From positions 1 through 64,000 of the forward strand of contig NZ_JAAOIW010000014.1 in assembly GCF_011440305.1 (NCBI RefSeq): a stretch of 64,000 bases of DNA, given 5' to 3'. Positions 15,568 through 23,397 of the stretch are shown one piece after another. Position 1 is the stretch's first letter; every line of letters starts with the position of its first letter. This stretch comes from Paenibacillus agricola (GTDB lineage: Bacteria > Bacillota > Bacilli > Paenibacillales > NBRC-103111). A program made the position numbers and the translations under genes. The notes under the pieces are model-generated. The model had not been told where the DNA came from and did no database searches. It worked only from the letters and a program-made list of their open reading frames with translations.

Positions 15568-16638
15568 ATGACTAAATATTGGAAAATATCGGCTAGTCAG
15601 CCGGATATTCATGATTTGGTTGAACCTGCCCTTATACTTCGCCAAGGCGGACTCATCGCTTTTCCTACAGAAACGGTTTACGGGCTTGGGGCGGATGCCC
15701 GGCAAACGGATGCTGTACTTAAAATATTTACAGCCAAAGGGCGCCCGGCAGATAACCCGCTTATCGTACATATTGCGAATCGGTCTCAGATGGAGGAGCT
15801 GGCAGCTGCTCCGGATGAGGCTATTTCGCGTTTACTGGATGTTTTCTGGCCAGGCCCATTGACGGTTGTACTGCCAGTTAAGCCTGGCGTCTTATCTCCA
15901 CTGGTCACTGGCGGTCTGGCAACTGTGGGACTGCGTATGCCCGACCATCCGTTGGCGCTCCAATTAATTGCTGCTTCTGGTTGCCCAGTAGCTGCCCCCA
16001 GCGCTAATAGCTCGGGAAGGCCGAGTCCTACATGTGCCGAACATGTGCTGGACGATCTGGCAGGCCGGATCGACGGCATCGTAGACGGCGGGGCAACAGG
16101 CATTGGCCTGGAGTCGACCGTCGTGGCGTATACTACGGCGATGGAAGGACGTGAAGCCGTGCTCGACATCCTGCGACCGGGCAGCATCTCAATCGAGATG
16201 CTGCGTGCGGCGCTGCCGGGCACCCTGGTGCGTGTGGCTTCGCCGCACCTTGAGGCAACCGAGGCGCCGCGCGCGCCCGGGATGAAGTACGCGCACTACG
16301 CGCCTCGCGGTGCGATGACACTCGTTCAGGGGCAGTCCCCTGAACGAGTGCTCGCTCGCCTGCAGCGCGAGCTTGATGCAGCCCGCGCGCGCGGCGAGCG
16401 CACGGGCGTGCTCACTTACCGCGAGCACGCCGATGCGCTGCGCGCGGATGCGGTGGTCACCTGCGGAAGCCTTGGTGACCTAGAGTCCATCGCGCACGGG
16501 CTATACGCCGCGTTGCGCGAGTTCGATGAAGCCGGCGCGGACTTCATCGTGGCGGAGGCTTGCCCCGAGGAGGGCATCGGGGCCGCCATTATGAACCGGC
16601 TGCGCAAAGCCGCCGCAGACCGAATTATATACGTGTAA
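15568..16638 (+). CDS. ywlC: Threonylcarbamoyl-AMP synthase (Sua5/YwlC family)
   Basis: Makes L-threonylcarbamoyl-AMP from Thr, bicarbonate and ATP for the t6A37 modification of ANN-decoding tRNAs. The YrdC domain (about 10-210) shows GGLIAFPTETVYGLGADA and the binding-site segments KGRPADNPLIVHI and APSANSSGRPSPT. A Sua5 domain (about 230-355) follows a linker with PGMKYAHYAP. The length of 356 residues matches Sua5-type two-domain enzymes. ATG 15568 (GGAG 10 bases upstream) is preferred over an in-frame ATG at 15469, which would add 33 unrelated residues and directly abut the spoIIR stop. The last 400 bases are much more GC-rich than the rest and hold a 14-bp perfect hairpin. Confidence 0.94.
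   Translation: MTKYWKISASQPDIHDLVEPALILRQGGLIAFPTETVYGLGADARQTDAVLKIFTAKGRPADNPLIVHIANRSQMEELAAAPDEAISRLLDVFWPGPLTVVLPVKPGVLSPLVTGGLATVGLRMPDHPLALQLIAASGCPVAAPSANSSGRPSPTCAEHVLDDLAGRIDGIVDGGATGIGLESTVVAYTTAMEGREAVLDILRPGSISIEMLRAALPGTLVRVASPHLEATEAPRAPGMKYAHYAPRGAMTLVQGQSPERVLARLQRELDAARARGERTGVLTYREHADALRADAVVTCGSLGDLESIAHGLYAALREFDEAGADFIVAEACPEEGIGAAIMNRLRKAAADRIIYV
16319..16350. repeat. 14-bp perfect inverted repeat inside ywlC
   Basis: CACTCGTTCAGGGG (16319-16332), loop CAGT, CCCCTGAACGAGTG (16337-16350), in frame within the Sua5-domain half of the gene. A GC-rich hairpin of this strength within coding sequence is unusual. Confidence 0.8.
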
Positions 16639-16673
16639 AAGGCTCCCAATGAATATCCTTTCCACGGGAAGCG

Positions 16674-16706
16674 AAAAGAACCTGCCAATCGGCAGGTTCT
16701 TTTCAT
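16674..16706. terminator. Bidirectional intrinsic terminator between ywlC and the channel gene
   Basis: GAACCTGCC (16678-16686), loop AATC, GGCAGGTTC (16691-16699), flanked by AAAA before and TTTT after, so it can serve the plus-strand ywlC and the convergent minus-strand channel gene. Confidence 0.85.
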
Positions 16707-16769
16707 GGACATGCACGGAATTTATATGTCTGGGTATACCACTATTCCAAGTGGTTTATTCAAGATGGT

Positions 16770-17873
16770 TTATTCAAGATTAAGAAACGAGAAAAGAAAT
16801 AAAGCGGTAATACCGAACACTACAAAAACCGGAACGCTCCACTTCATATAGGCATGTAGCTCCACTGCGACAAAGCGGTCCATAAACGGCTTATAAACAT
16901 GCTCATTATATACAGTCAATAAAATGACCAGAACGACCAAGTAGAACAAAAACCCATATTCGATCAAATGGAAAACCGAGCTGTCTACACCTAATGCCGG
17001 GTAACGAATCGTGGTAGCAAAGCTGAACGTGAGGTACGCCATGATCGCACCCGTTAGCATTTGTATCCGCACCAGCCAGGTTTGGCGGATGGCACCCAAT
17101 GCAATCAGGGGAACCGCAAGCAGGATCGCTAGCGGAATATAAATGTTAAACAAATGGGCAGTCCATTCCCTTTTTACCTCAAGTGCGGATTCAATATGGG
17201 AAACAGGGATGCCGTTCCAGCCTTTCATTTGTGATGCTTGGTAATTGACTCTCTCCGGCTGCCAGCCTTTGAGGTAAAGACCAGATTCGAAACCTGAATA
17301 TTGGTCATCTACCTCTAAATGCTCGAATAGAACTTTACCTGAGCCGTATTTGAGGGAGGTCACATTAACCATCAGCCTTTGGGTATCAAAGGGGAAGTAA
17401 TCGAGATTGTAGGTCGACTCAAAATTTCCTTTCAAGCGCAGGTTATATTGGACCGTACCATCCATAAAAATGATTAGCCCTTTTTCCTCTTTCTGCGGCT
17501 TGTCCGATTGGTTGGAAACTTGAATATCCGGTGTCCATATTTTACTGAGCATAGCTGCCGCTTCAGCACCTGAAAATTCTTGGCGATCCGCGCCGAAGTC
17601 TGCTTTATTAAAGGCAACTCGGGGATCCTGCCATCGAAATCTCAGATCAACATCGGCCTGAAACATATTGCCGAGTTCATTGATCGTATACAATTTATTC
17701 ACCTTAAGTGCTACACCAACTTTTAACGGAAGCTGGACATTTTGCGGAAAGTCTGTTCTGCTGGCAGACGCTTCCTTACCCATATCCTCTGCAGCCATAA
17801 TCAAGGTAGGTGTCACAAAGCATGCTGCCCAGCCTGCCAAGAACATTACTAGGAGCAATCTCGTGAATTTCAT
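16770..17873 (-). CDS. Prokaryotic pentameric ligand-gated ion channel (Cys-loop receptor family)
   Basis: A homologue of GLIC/ELIC, the bacterial relatives of nicotinic, GABA-A and glycine receptors. A signal peptide (1-28) is followed by an extracellular beta-sandwich (about 30-230) with W-x-D repeats (F-R-W-Q-D-P-R) and the family hallmark YNLDYFPFDTQRLMVNV; as in other bacterial members, the flanking disulfide cysteines are absent. Four TM helices follow: M1 with its conserved Pro (NIYIPLAILLAVP), M2 lining the pore (about MLTGAIMAYLTFSFATTI, then R-Y-P), M3 (HLIEYGFLFYLVVLVILL) and M4 (KWSVPVFVVFGITALFLF). The 367-residue length is right. ATG 17873 has AGGAGG upstream; ATG 17951 does not. 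The ligand is unknown. By eye M2 lacks the acidic ring at its cytoplasmic end, so cation selectivity cannot be assumed. Confidence 0.9.
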   Translation of the reverse strand: MKFTRLLLVMFLAGWAACFVTPTLIMAAEDMGKEASASRTDFPQNVQLPLKVGVALKVNKLYTINELGNMFQADVDLRFRWQDPRVAFNKADFGADRQEFSGAEAAAMLSKIWTPDIQVSNQSDKPQKEEKGLIIFMDGTVQYNLRLKGNFESTYNLDYFPFDTQRLMVNVTSLKYGSGKVLFEHLEVDDQYSGFESGLYLKGWQPERVNYQASQMKGWNGIPVSHIESALEVKREWTAHLFNIYIPLAILLAVPLIALGAIRQTWLVRIQMLTGAIMAYLTFSFATTIRYPALGVDSSVFHLIEYGFLFYLVVLVILLTVYNEHVYKPFMDRFVAVELHAYMKWSVPVFVVFGITALFLFSFLNLE

Positions 17874-17993
17874 ACGTCTTCCTCCTTCTTGTATCACAGA
17901 ATCAGTGTTGTACCAGATTAAATGGGATCCATCAGACGGGCCTCTAATCAACCTATTGGCAAGACGTATTTAATTGGTGTAGGTATGATTCCG

Positions 17994-19115
17994 TTACTTT
18001 TTTTGGTTTTCCTCTGAATGGTTCAAGTGTGTTTTTAACTGTAATACCTTCTTGGCAATCGCCCCGATTTCATCGGTTCTAGCAGCAAGCTCTTTGCCTG
18101 TTTCATTGCCTTCTTCCTCAACGGCTTTACGCAAAGACATGAAAGGATTAATTAACATTCCCCTCGTGATTAGCAATACAGCTCCTGTGAGGACAATTAC
18201 CTGAAACACGAGAAGCATCATAGCAATAATAAGTGCCTTCTGAATTTGTTTATCGAATATAGCCATGCTTTTGGTAGCAACAATAACTCCAATTTTTTTG
18301 CCGCTGAAATCTACTAAGGGAAACATCAGGGACCCGTAATTGATGCCACCCAACTTGTTGTCATAAAATGTGAGCTCCGTAGTGCTCTTGAGCAGCTCAG
18401 GGGTAACAATGCTACTGACCAGATTCCAGTCCGTATATTGGATATTTCTTAAACCGCCCATAATGTATTGCTTTTCCGGTGATGGAACGGACTTGGCGAC
18501 TCTGGTCATCAATTCATCATCAACAAATACCCCAACATCAAAGCCGGTATTCTTTTTGATTTCAACTCCGAATTTCGAGAAATCGAGGCTTAGCTCCATC
18601 ACTCCGCTTAGCCCTGCTCCATCCATTATCGGAATCACTCCGCGAATACCGGCACCGGCAGGACCGATTTCCACGCCCTTAAGCGGTTCTTTATTTCGGC
18701 TCGCTGCATTAATCATTTCGCGGTATGCACTAACATCCTCGGTCGGTTTTTGCTGGTCATACATATACAAAATTGAATTAGAGGTTGGTGTATAAAAAGC
18801 CCATTGCAGAATACCAAACATGGACTTCTGTAATTTCGCCGTTTCGGTTAGCTCTGCAATTAAGGCATCGCGGTCACGGTTTCTCACTGCTTTTTTGACA
18901 GTAGGTATCTCGGCGATCATACTTGCACGCCCCAGCATGAAGCCGGCTTGGTCACCAATTTTATTCTGGATAATGCCTGATACCATATCCATTAACTCTC
19001 GCTTGCCAACTTCTTGTAAGCCTACTTGCTGCCGATAAAATACATAGGTGATCAGAGATGATGTGACTAGGACTACGATTAATAAGATAGTAGTGATCTT
19101 TCGGCTCAGACTCAT
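17994..19115 (-). CDS. Cache-HAMP membrane receptor lacking an output domain
   Basis: A 373-residue protein built like the front half of a chemoreceptor or kinase. TM1 is about 8-27; an extracellular double-Cache-like sensor is about 30-285 (with F-D-V-G-V-F-V-D-D-E and SLMFPLVDFSGKKIGVIV); TM2 is about 297-322; a HAMP-like segment (INPFMSLRKAVEEE...RTDEIGAIAKKVLQLK) ends the protein. No methyl-accepting, kinase, cyclase or GGDEF domain follows. The gene looks complete: normal stop, no frame debris after it. It lies on the same strand just upstream of the ligand-gated channel gene (120 bases), so they may be co-transcribed. ATG 19115 follows GGGAGGTTAA. Confidence 0.8.
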   Translation of the reverse strand: MSLSRKITTILLIVVLVTSSLITYVFYRQQVGLQEVGKRELMDMVSGIIQNKIGDQAGFMLGRASMIAEIPTVKKAVRNRDRDALIAELTETAKLQKSMFGILQWAFYTPTSNSILYMYDQQKPTEDVSAYREMINAASRNKEPLKGVEIGPAGAGIRGVIPIMDGAGLSGVMELSLDFSKFGVEIKKNTGFDVGVFVDDELMTRVAKSVPSPEKQYIMGGLRNIQYTDWNLVSSIVTPELLKSTTELTFYDNKLGGINYGSLMFPLVDFSGKKIGVIVATKSMAIFDKQIQKALIIAMMLLVFQVIVLTGAVLLITRGMLINPFMSLRKAVEEEGNETGKELAARTDEIGAIAKKVLQLKTHLNHSEENQKK

Positions 19116-19561
19116 TCGGCTTAACCTCCCTTTGTTTGTACATAGAATGGGGCAATTGCAAAAAAAGCAGTGTTAACTCTGGAAAATAATAAGAGAGGAA
19201 AGTAACTAACATAACCAGGTAGTTATAATAACATCAACACAGTATGAGTATAAGGTCGTAGGAATAAATTGTAAACATTTTGTCGAAACCAATGGGTTTA
19301 CGAAAAAATAATAGGTTAAACTACCTAGAAGTGTGGGAATTTGTGCATAAAGGGGATTGCCATGTTGGTAAAAATTGAATATCATATAATGGAAGTTTCT
19401 ATCAATTGGGGGTGATAGTTCATTCACGAGCAAAAAGCAGCATACTAGCATGAGTTTTAAGTCCTATTAACGGCCGACCTTGTAATGAATGTCTACCACT
19501 AACATGATCTATATCTTTTGAAGGCCTTAGATGCTTAATTAAATGGGGGTTAAAACTTATT
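19116..19561. other. AT-rich divergent intergenic region
   Basis: 446 bases between the divergent Cache receptor and voltage-gated channel genes. I see a TATAAT at about 19386 without a convincing -35 and partial inverted copies of AGGTAGTT (near 19215 and 19320). Small frames here have no RBS. It presumably holds promoters for both directions. Confidence 0.5.
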
Positions 19562-20401
19562 ATGAATACGAAGGTGCAACCGTCGGGACTAAGCGCGCTA
19601 GTTAGCAGCCCGAAATTTAGTAATTTTATTTTATTTTGTGTTTTCTTAAATGCAATCATCATTGGAATGCAGACTTATCCTGCGATTAACGTTACATACG
19701 CATCCCTTTTTAACAAGCTGGACATCGTATTTTTGGGTGTTTTCACAATAGAAGTTATTTTGAAAATATTTGTTTACCGCAAGAATTATTTCAAAGACGG
19801 ATGGAACATATTTGACTTTATTGTTGTCGCTGCAAGTATTGCCTTCCTGCAATCTGAATTTGTTAGCGTTCTGCGGATATTACGGGTATTGCGGGTGCTT
19901 AAGACGATATCCTCCATTCGCTCATTACGCCGGATCATCACTTCCTTATTTATGGCGGTTCCAACGATCGGAAGTATTTCCTTATTGATGGTTATCGTAT
20001 TTTATATTTACGGGGTAGTGGGTTCTACCTTTTTTGCGGAATTATCGCCCGTTTACTTTGGAGATTTATCGGCATCACTCGTTACCTTATTCCAGATCGC
20101 TACCTTCGATGACTGGGCCAACATCTACCGTCCTATCGCTGAATCCTCTCCACTTTCGCTGATTTACTTCGTGACCTTCATCTTTATTGCGGTCTTTGTT
20201 ATGCTCAACTTGGTCGTTGGTGAAATTGTTAACAATGCATCGAATATTCCATCTGATGTTGTTGAGGATATCGCTGAGATTGAAAAGGATGTACATGACA
20301 TTAGAGGAGTTGTACTGGAAGTCCAGCAGCTGAAAAGCGAGATCATGGAGTTGAAGCTATTACTGATGGAAGAAAGTCAGCAGCACAAGAAATCCAGCTA
20401 A
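19562..20401 (+). CDS. Voltage-gated ion channel of the NaChBac/BacNav family with acidic filter
   Basis: A 279-residue single-domain (six-TM) channel that forms tetramers. S1 to S3 span about 18-95. S4 (about 101-125) has the gating charges in RILRVLRVLK (Arg105, 108, 111, Lys114) plus Arg120 and later. S5 is about 130-158. The pore loop LFQIATFDDWANIYRPI carries the filter at 181-187 and S6 is about 199-228. A C-terminal coiled coil (about 245-272, VLEVQQLKSEIMELKLLL) is the tetramer stem. NaChBac has TLESWAS and NavAb TLESWSM at the filter; this one has TFDDWAN. Start ATG 19562 follows GGGGGTTAAAACTT. Confidence 0.92.
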   Translation: MNTKVQPSGLSALVSSPKFSNFILFCVFLNAIIIGMQTYPAINVTYASLFNKLDIVFLGVFTIEVILKIFVYRKNYFKDGWNIFDFIVVAASIAFLQSEFVSVLRILRVLRVLKTISSIRSLRRIITSLFMAVPTIGSISLLMVIVFYIYGVVGSTFFAELSPVYFGDLSASLVTLFQIATFDDWANIYRPIAESSPLSLIYFVTFIFIAVFVMLNLVVGEIVNNASNIPSDVVEDIAEIEKDVHDIRGVVLEVQQLKSEIMELKLLLMEESQQHKKSS

Positions 20402-20423
20402 TCGCTTTTTCTTTGCAAATTAA

Positions 20424-20448
20424 GGGGGTCCCTAGGATCCTCTTTTGT
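20424..20448 (+). terminator. Probable terminator after the voltage-gated channel gene
   Basis: GGGGGTCC (20424-20431) pairs with GGATCCTC (20435-20442), two G-T wobbles, followed by TTTTG. Confidence 0.55.
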
Positions 20449-20631
20449 TTTTGTGAAAACGATATAAAAGCTTGTTGGTTCTTCGTATTGTTCACATTGT
20501 CCACATTGCGCTGCTTATTTCCCTACCTGTCCACTAGCTACTATACCTAGTTGTGAATGAAAGAAAGCACTAGTCATGTTTCTTAACTTGTCCGCATATG
20601 TTGGTGAAGAACACGACAAGGGGGACTGGGG

Positions 20632-21195
20632 ATGGGCTTGGCATCGCCACTACTGGTGGGGCAATTCATTACGATATTGATCATGGCATTTGCGTTGGGC
20701 CTAGATGCGCTATCGTTAGGCATCGGAATCGGGATGAGAGGTATTCGAAAGCTGGATGTCCTCAAGCTTAGTATGATCATCGCTGTGTTTCATATGGTCA
20801 TGCCTCTAATAGGCATGTTGATGGGCAGTTATATGAGTGCTTTGTTAGGTGGGGTAGCGACTAAAGCAGGTGGTATTTTACTCGTGCTCCTTGGTGCCCA
20901 TATGGTATATAACTCCTTAAAGGGGGAGCCTGTCCAATCTATGAATCATAAAAGCTTCATGGGCATGCTGGTATTTGCATTTAGCGTCAGTATCGATTCG
21001 TTTTCTGTGGGCGTTTCTCTAGGCATGTTTGCCGGCGATAGGGTGCTGACGGTTATCATGTTTGGAGCAGTTGGTGGATTAATGTCTATTATCGGCTTGA
21101 TGCTGGGCCGGAAAGCGGGACGTTGGTTAGGTGAATACGGCGAAGCTGCAGGTGGTGTTATTTTATTAGCTTTTGGGGTTCGGTTTTTATTGTAA
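20632..21195 (+). CDS. mntP: Manganese efflux pump MntP
   Basis: A 187-residue six-TM exporter that protects against excess Mn2+ (YwlD in B. subtilis). The family shows two homologous halves, each with an acidic motif in its first helix: AFALGLDALSLGIGIGMRG and AFSVSIDSFSVGVSLGMF. The conserved Asp in each half is essential in studied homologues. GGGGGACTGGGG precedes ATG 20632. Its place between ywlC and ywlE agrees with B. subtilis order, apart from the channel genes inserted before it. No yybP-ykoY manganese riboswitch was seen upstream. Confidence 0.95.
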   Translation: MGLASPLLVGQFITILIMAFALGLDALSLGIGIGMRGIRKLDVLKLSMIIAVFHMVMPLIGMLMGSYMSALLGGVATKAGGILLVLLGAHMVYNSLKGEPVQSMNHKSFMGMLVFAFSVSIDSFSVGVSLGMFAGDRVLTVIMFGAVGGLMSIIGLMLGRKAGRWLGEYGEAAGGVILLAFGVRFLL

Positions 21196-21359
21196 CCAGA
21201 ACGTTTCTCTGCGTAAGCTGACTTCTTGGGCATAGAGGTGGGCTTTTTTAGTGAACAAATCGCTAGCGCCTCAGCCCCTCCATATTTCACGCGATTTGAG
21301 GTACAATAAGAATAGGGCTTTATGCAAATCATTTTGTTTGAGAGAGGCAGGGGACTCTG

Positions 21360-21944
21360 ATGAATCGAATTTTGTTCGTTTGTACTGGCAATACCTGCCG
21401 CAGTCCGATGGCAGAAGGAATGCTTCGAGCCATGCTGAAGCAGCAGGGCATAGAAGGCGTTGAAGTCCGTTCAGCCGGAACCTCAGCGGGGGACGGTTTT
21501 CCAGTTTCCACGAATGCTGCTGTTATTTTGCGGGAAAAGGACGCTCTCCAGTCCATTAGCTCTTCTTCTTTAACAAGTGCTTTGCTCGATTGGGCTGATC
21601 TGGTGCTGACGATGACATCAAGCCACAAGCAGCAAGCGATCCAGCGTTTTCCTGAGTTTGTTGACAAGATGCACACTTTAAAAGAATTTGTGAGCGATGA
21701 CCAAGCTGCTGAAGGGCGTATTGCGGAGCTAGAGCAGCTGATCGCTGAGCTCCAAGTCAAGCAAGCCTTGTCCCAGCCGGTGACACCAGAGGAGCGTGCA
21801 AGGGCCCGCGTGTTGGAGCAGTCGCTACCCAATTATGATATCGCTGATCCATTTGGAGGGCCATTGTCCCTTTATAGGCAATGTGCAGCGGAGATCGAAG
21901 CAAGCTTGGTTAAGCTGGTTCTGAAGCTGAAACGACAGCTGTAA
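21360..21944 (+). CDS. ywlE: Protein-arginine phosphatase YwlE (low-molecular-weight PTP fold)
   Basis: Removes phosphate from arginine residues placed by the McsB kinase on proteins destined for ClpCP. The P-loop VCTGNTCRSPMAEG holds the nucleophile Cys8 and Arg14. Thr12 is the residue that directs arginine rather than tyrosine phosphatase activity in YwlE. The catalytic acid is in DIADPFGG. The length of 194 exceeds the usual 150 because of a Glu/Gln-rich insert at about 120-155 (between KEFVSDD and YDIADPF). ATG 21360 has AGAGGCAGGGG upstream. Confidence 0.94.
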   Translation: MNRILFVCTGNTCRSPMAEGMLRAMLKQQGIEGVEVRSAGTSAGDGFPVSTNAAVILREKDALQSISSSSLTSALLDWADLVLTMTSSHKQQAIQRFPEFVDKMHTLKEFVSDDQAAEGRIAELEQLIAELQVKQALSQPVTPEERARARVLEQSLPNYDIADPFGGPLSLYRQCAAEIEASLVKLVLKLKRQL

Positions 21945-22005
21945 CCGATTAGCCACTATGAAATTTTTGTGATGCCCGTGCAGTCGAAAGCCTAGGCTTT
22001 TTGAC

Positions 22006-22034
22006 TTTACAACTTCCTTTATTTCCGCTATGAT
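22006..22034 (+). promoter_or_regulatory. Promoter of the ZTP-riboswitch/rpiB-ywlG-glyA transcript
   Basis: TTTACA (22006-22011), 17 bases, TATGAT (22029-22034). The aptamer begins about 16 bases later. Confidence 0.65.
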
Positions 22035-22049
22035 AGAAAAAAGAAGCAG

Positions 22050-22120
22050 GATCTGATGTAACTGGCGACGAGTGGATTAACCACAATGGAGCATCAGAGC
22101 ATACGGCCGGTCGCCTGGGC
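22050..22120 (+). ncRNA. ZTP (pfl) riboswitch
   Basis: The conserved core is visible: CTGATG pairing with CATCAG, ACTGGCG, GTGG...CCAC hairpin, the GGAGC-type junction, and the 3' signature CCGGTCGCCTGGGC (22107-22120), which is highly conserved in the class. This riboswitch senses ZTP/ZMP, alarmones of folate (10-formyl-THF) shortage. Its usual targets include glyA and purine genes; here the operon ends with glyA. Confidence 0.9.
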
Positions 22121-22168
22121 AAAGAGCATTGCAGTGCTGAATTAAGCACGCAGTATGCTCTTTTTTCA
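22121..22168 (+). terminator. ZTP riboswitch expression-platform terminator
   Basis: AAGAGCAT (22122-22129) pairs with ATGCTCTT (22155-22162), inner GTGCT/AGCAC stem, followed by TTTTTT. It directly abuts the aptamer 3' end, so ligand binding can compete with it. Confidence 0.85.
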
Positions 22169-22288
22169 TTTATCGCCAAGCTCCACATTTCGTTTTTGCA
22201 GGTCGTTTACGTTATAATGTAGCTGTTTGGGTTATAGTCGATGCTTAAGTGAGAAATGCTTGAAGAAACTTGCTAGGAGGCGAATCAG

Positions 22289-22750
22289 TTGAAAATAGTA
22301 ATAGGTGCTGATCATGCGGGTGTTCATTTGAAGGATGGGATTATTAAGCTTGTTGAGTCCCTGGGCCACGAAGTAACGGATGTAGGCTGTAATTGCTCGG
22401 ATTCCGTCGATTACCCCGATTATGCGATTCAAGTTTGTGATCGGGTCGTTGCAGGAACCGCTGACAGGGGTATCCTGATTTGTGGAACTGGAATTGGGAT
22501 GACGATTGCCGCTAACAAAATACCAGGCATTCGCTGTGCGCTTGTCCATGACCTTTTCTCCGCCCAAATGACTCGCCAGCATAACGATTCCAACGTATTA
22601 GCGATGGGCGAACGGATTATTGGACCTGGCCTAGCGGAGGAAATTGTGAAGGTTTGGCTGGAAACCGAATTTTCCGGTGGTGAAAGACATGTGAATCGAA
22701 TCAGCAAAGTTAAGGATATAGAAAACCAATCGAACGTCGTTTCATCGTAA
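22289..22750 (+). CDS. rpiB: Ribose-5-phosphate isomerase B
   Basis: Interconverts ribose-5-P and ribulose-5-P (RpiB/LacAB fold). Family motifs: IGADHAGVHLKDGI at the N-terminus and GILICGTGIGMTIAANK with the catalytic Cys, then HDLFSAQMTRQHNDSNVLAMG. 153 residues is normal. The start is TTG 22289, with AGGAGG 6 bases before it. First gene of the ZTP-controlled operon: ribose-5-P feeds PRPP and purine synthesis, which fits ZTP sensing. Confidence 0.95.
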   Translation: MKIVIGADHAGVHLKDGIIKLVESLGHEVTDVGCNCSDSVDYPDYAIQVCDRVVAGTADRGILICGTGIGMTIAANKIPGIRCALVHDLFSAQMTRQHNDSNVLAMGERIIGPGLAEEIVKVWLETEFSGGERHVNRISKVKDIENQSNVVSS

Positions 22751-22785
22751 CCTTTCATAGAGCGTGAGAAGGGAGGCAGAGGAGC

Positions 22786-23355
22786 ATGAATATTCAGCCT
22801 CAGGTTGAACTAGTGCTGCGTGAGCTGTGCAAAGCTGGAAATGTCCAGGCAGGCCAGCTGCTCGTAATCGGCACCAGCACGAGTGAAGTGCTAGGTCACC
22901 ATATCGGCACCTCGGGTACGGAGGAGGTAGCGGCGCCTATATTTGCGGCGGTTGAAGCGGTGCGAGCCGAAATTGGGTTTCATCCTGTTTTTCAATGCTG
23001 CGAGCATTTGAACCGTGCCCTTGTGTTAGAACGAACGGCAATGCTCGACTACCGATTAGAGCCGGTTTCAGCAATCCCGGTTCCGCGGGCGGGCGGCTCG
23101 ATGGCCTCTTATGCGTTTAAGCATTTAAAACAGGCCTATCTTGTAGAAGCGGTCCAAGCGCATGCCGGGATCGACATAGGCGGAACCCTAATTGGGATGC
23201 ATCTTAAGGCGGTGGCGATTCCGCTTCGCCCTTCGATCCGTATGATTGGACACGCTTCGGTACAACTAGCTTATACTAGACCAAAGCTGATCGGCGGCCC
23301 TCGGGCTGTTTATGTATTAGAAGAGAAGCCAGCAGATGCTGGGTTTTGTGAGTGA
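22786..23355 (+). CDS. ywlG: TIGR01440/DUF436 family protein YwlG
   Basis: A 189-residue cytoplasmic protein of a conserved Firmicute family with no settled function. Typical segments are visible: LLVIGTSTSEVLGHHIGTSGTEEVA near the start, EHLNRALVLER, AHAGIDIGGTLIGMHL and the end PKLIGGPRAVY. It sits between rpiB and glyA as in B. subtilis, 35 and 42 bases from its neighbours, so it is under the same riboswitch. GGGAGGCAGAGG precedes ATG 22786. Function left open. Confidence 0.9.
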   Translation: MNIQPQVELVLRELCKAGNVQAGQLLVIGTSTSEVLGHHIGTSGTEEVAAPIFAAVEAVRAEIGFHPVFQCCEHLNRALVLERTAMLDYRLEPVSAIPVPRAGGSMASYAFKHLKQAYLVEAVQAHAGIDIGGTLIGMHLKAVAIPLRPSIRMIGHASVQLAYTRPKLIGGPRAVYVLEEKPADAGFCE

Positions 23356-23397
23356 TTTATATACAATAATAATAGCTATAATTAGGAGGATATTATA

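Noticed and set aside
16674-16706. The AAAAGAACCTGCC inverted repeat as a mobile-element end
   Set aside because: It is a compact hairpin with a 4-base loop and T-run between two convergent genes, which a bidirectional terminator explains fully.
19170-19451. Small minus-strand frames upstream of the Cache receptor gene
   Set aside because: AT-rich intergenic DNA with no RBS, no conserved features and overlap with expected promoters.
20450-20631. A manganese (yybP-ykoY) riboswitch before mntP
   Set aside because: The conserved loop sequences of that class were not found in the 180-base gap.
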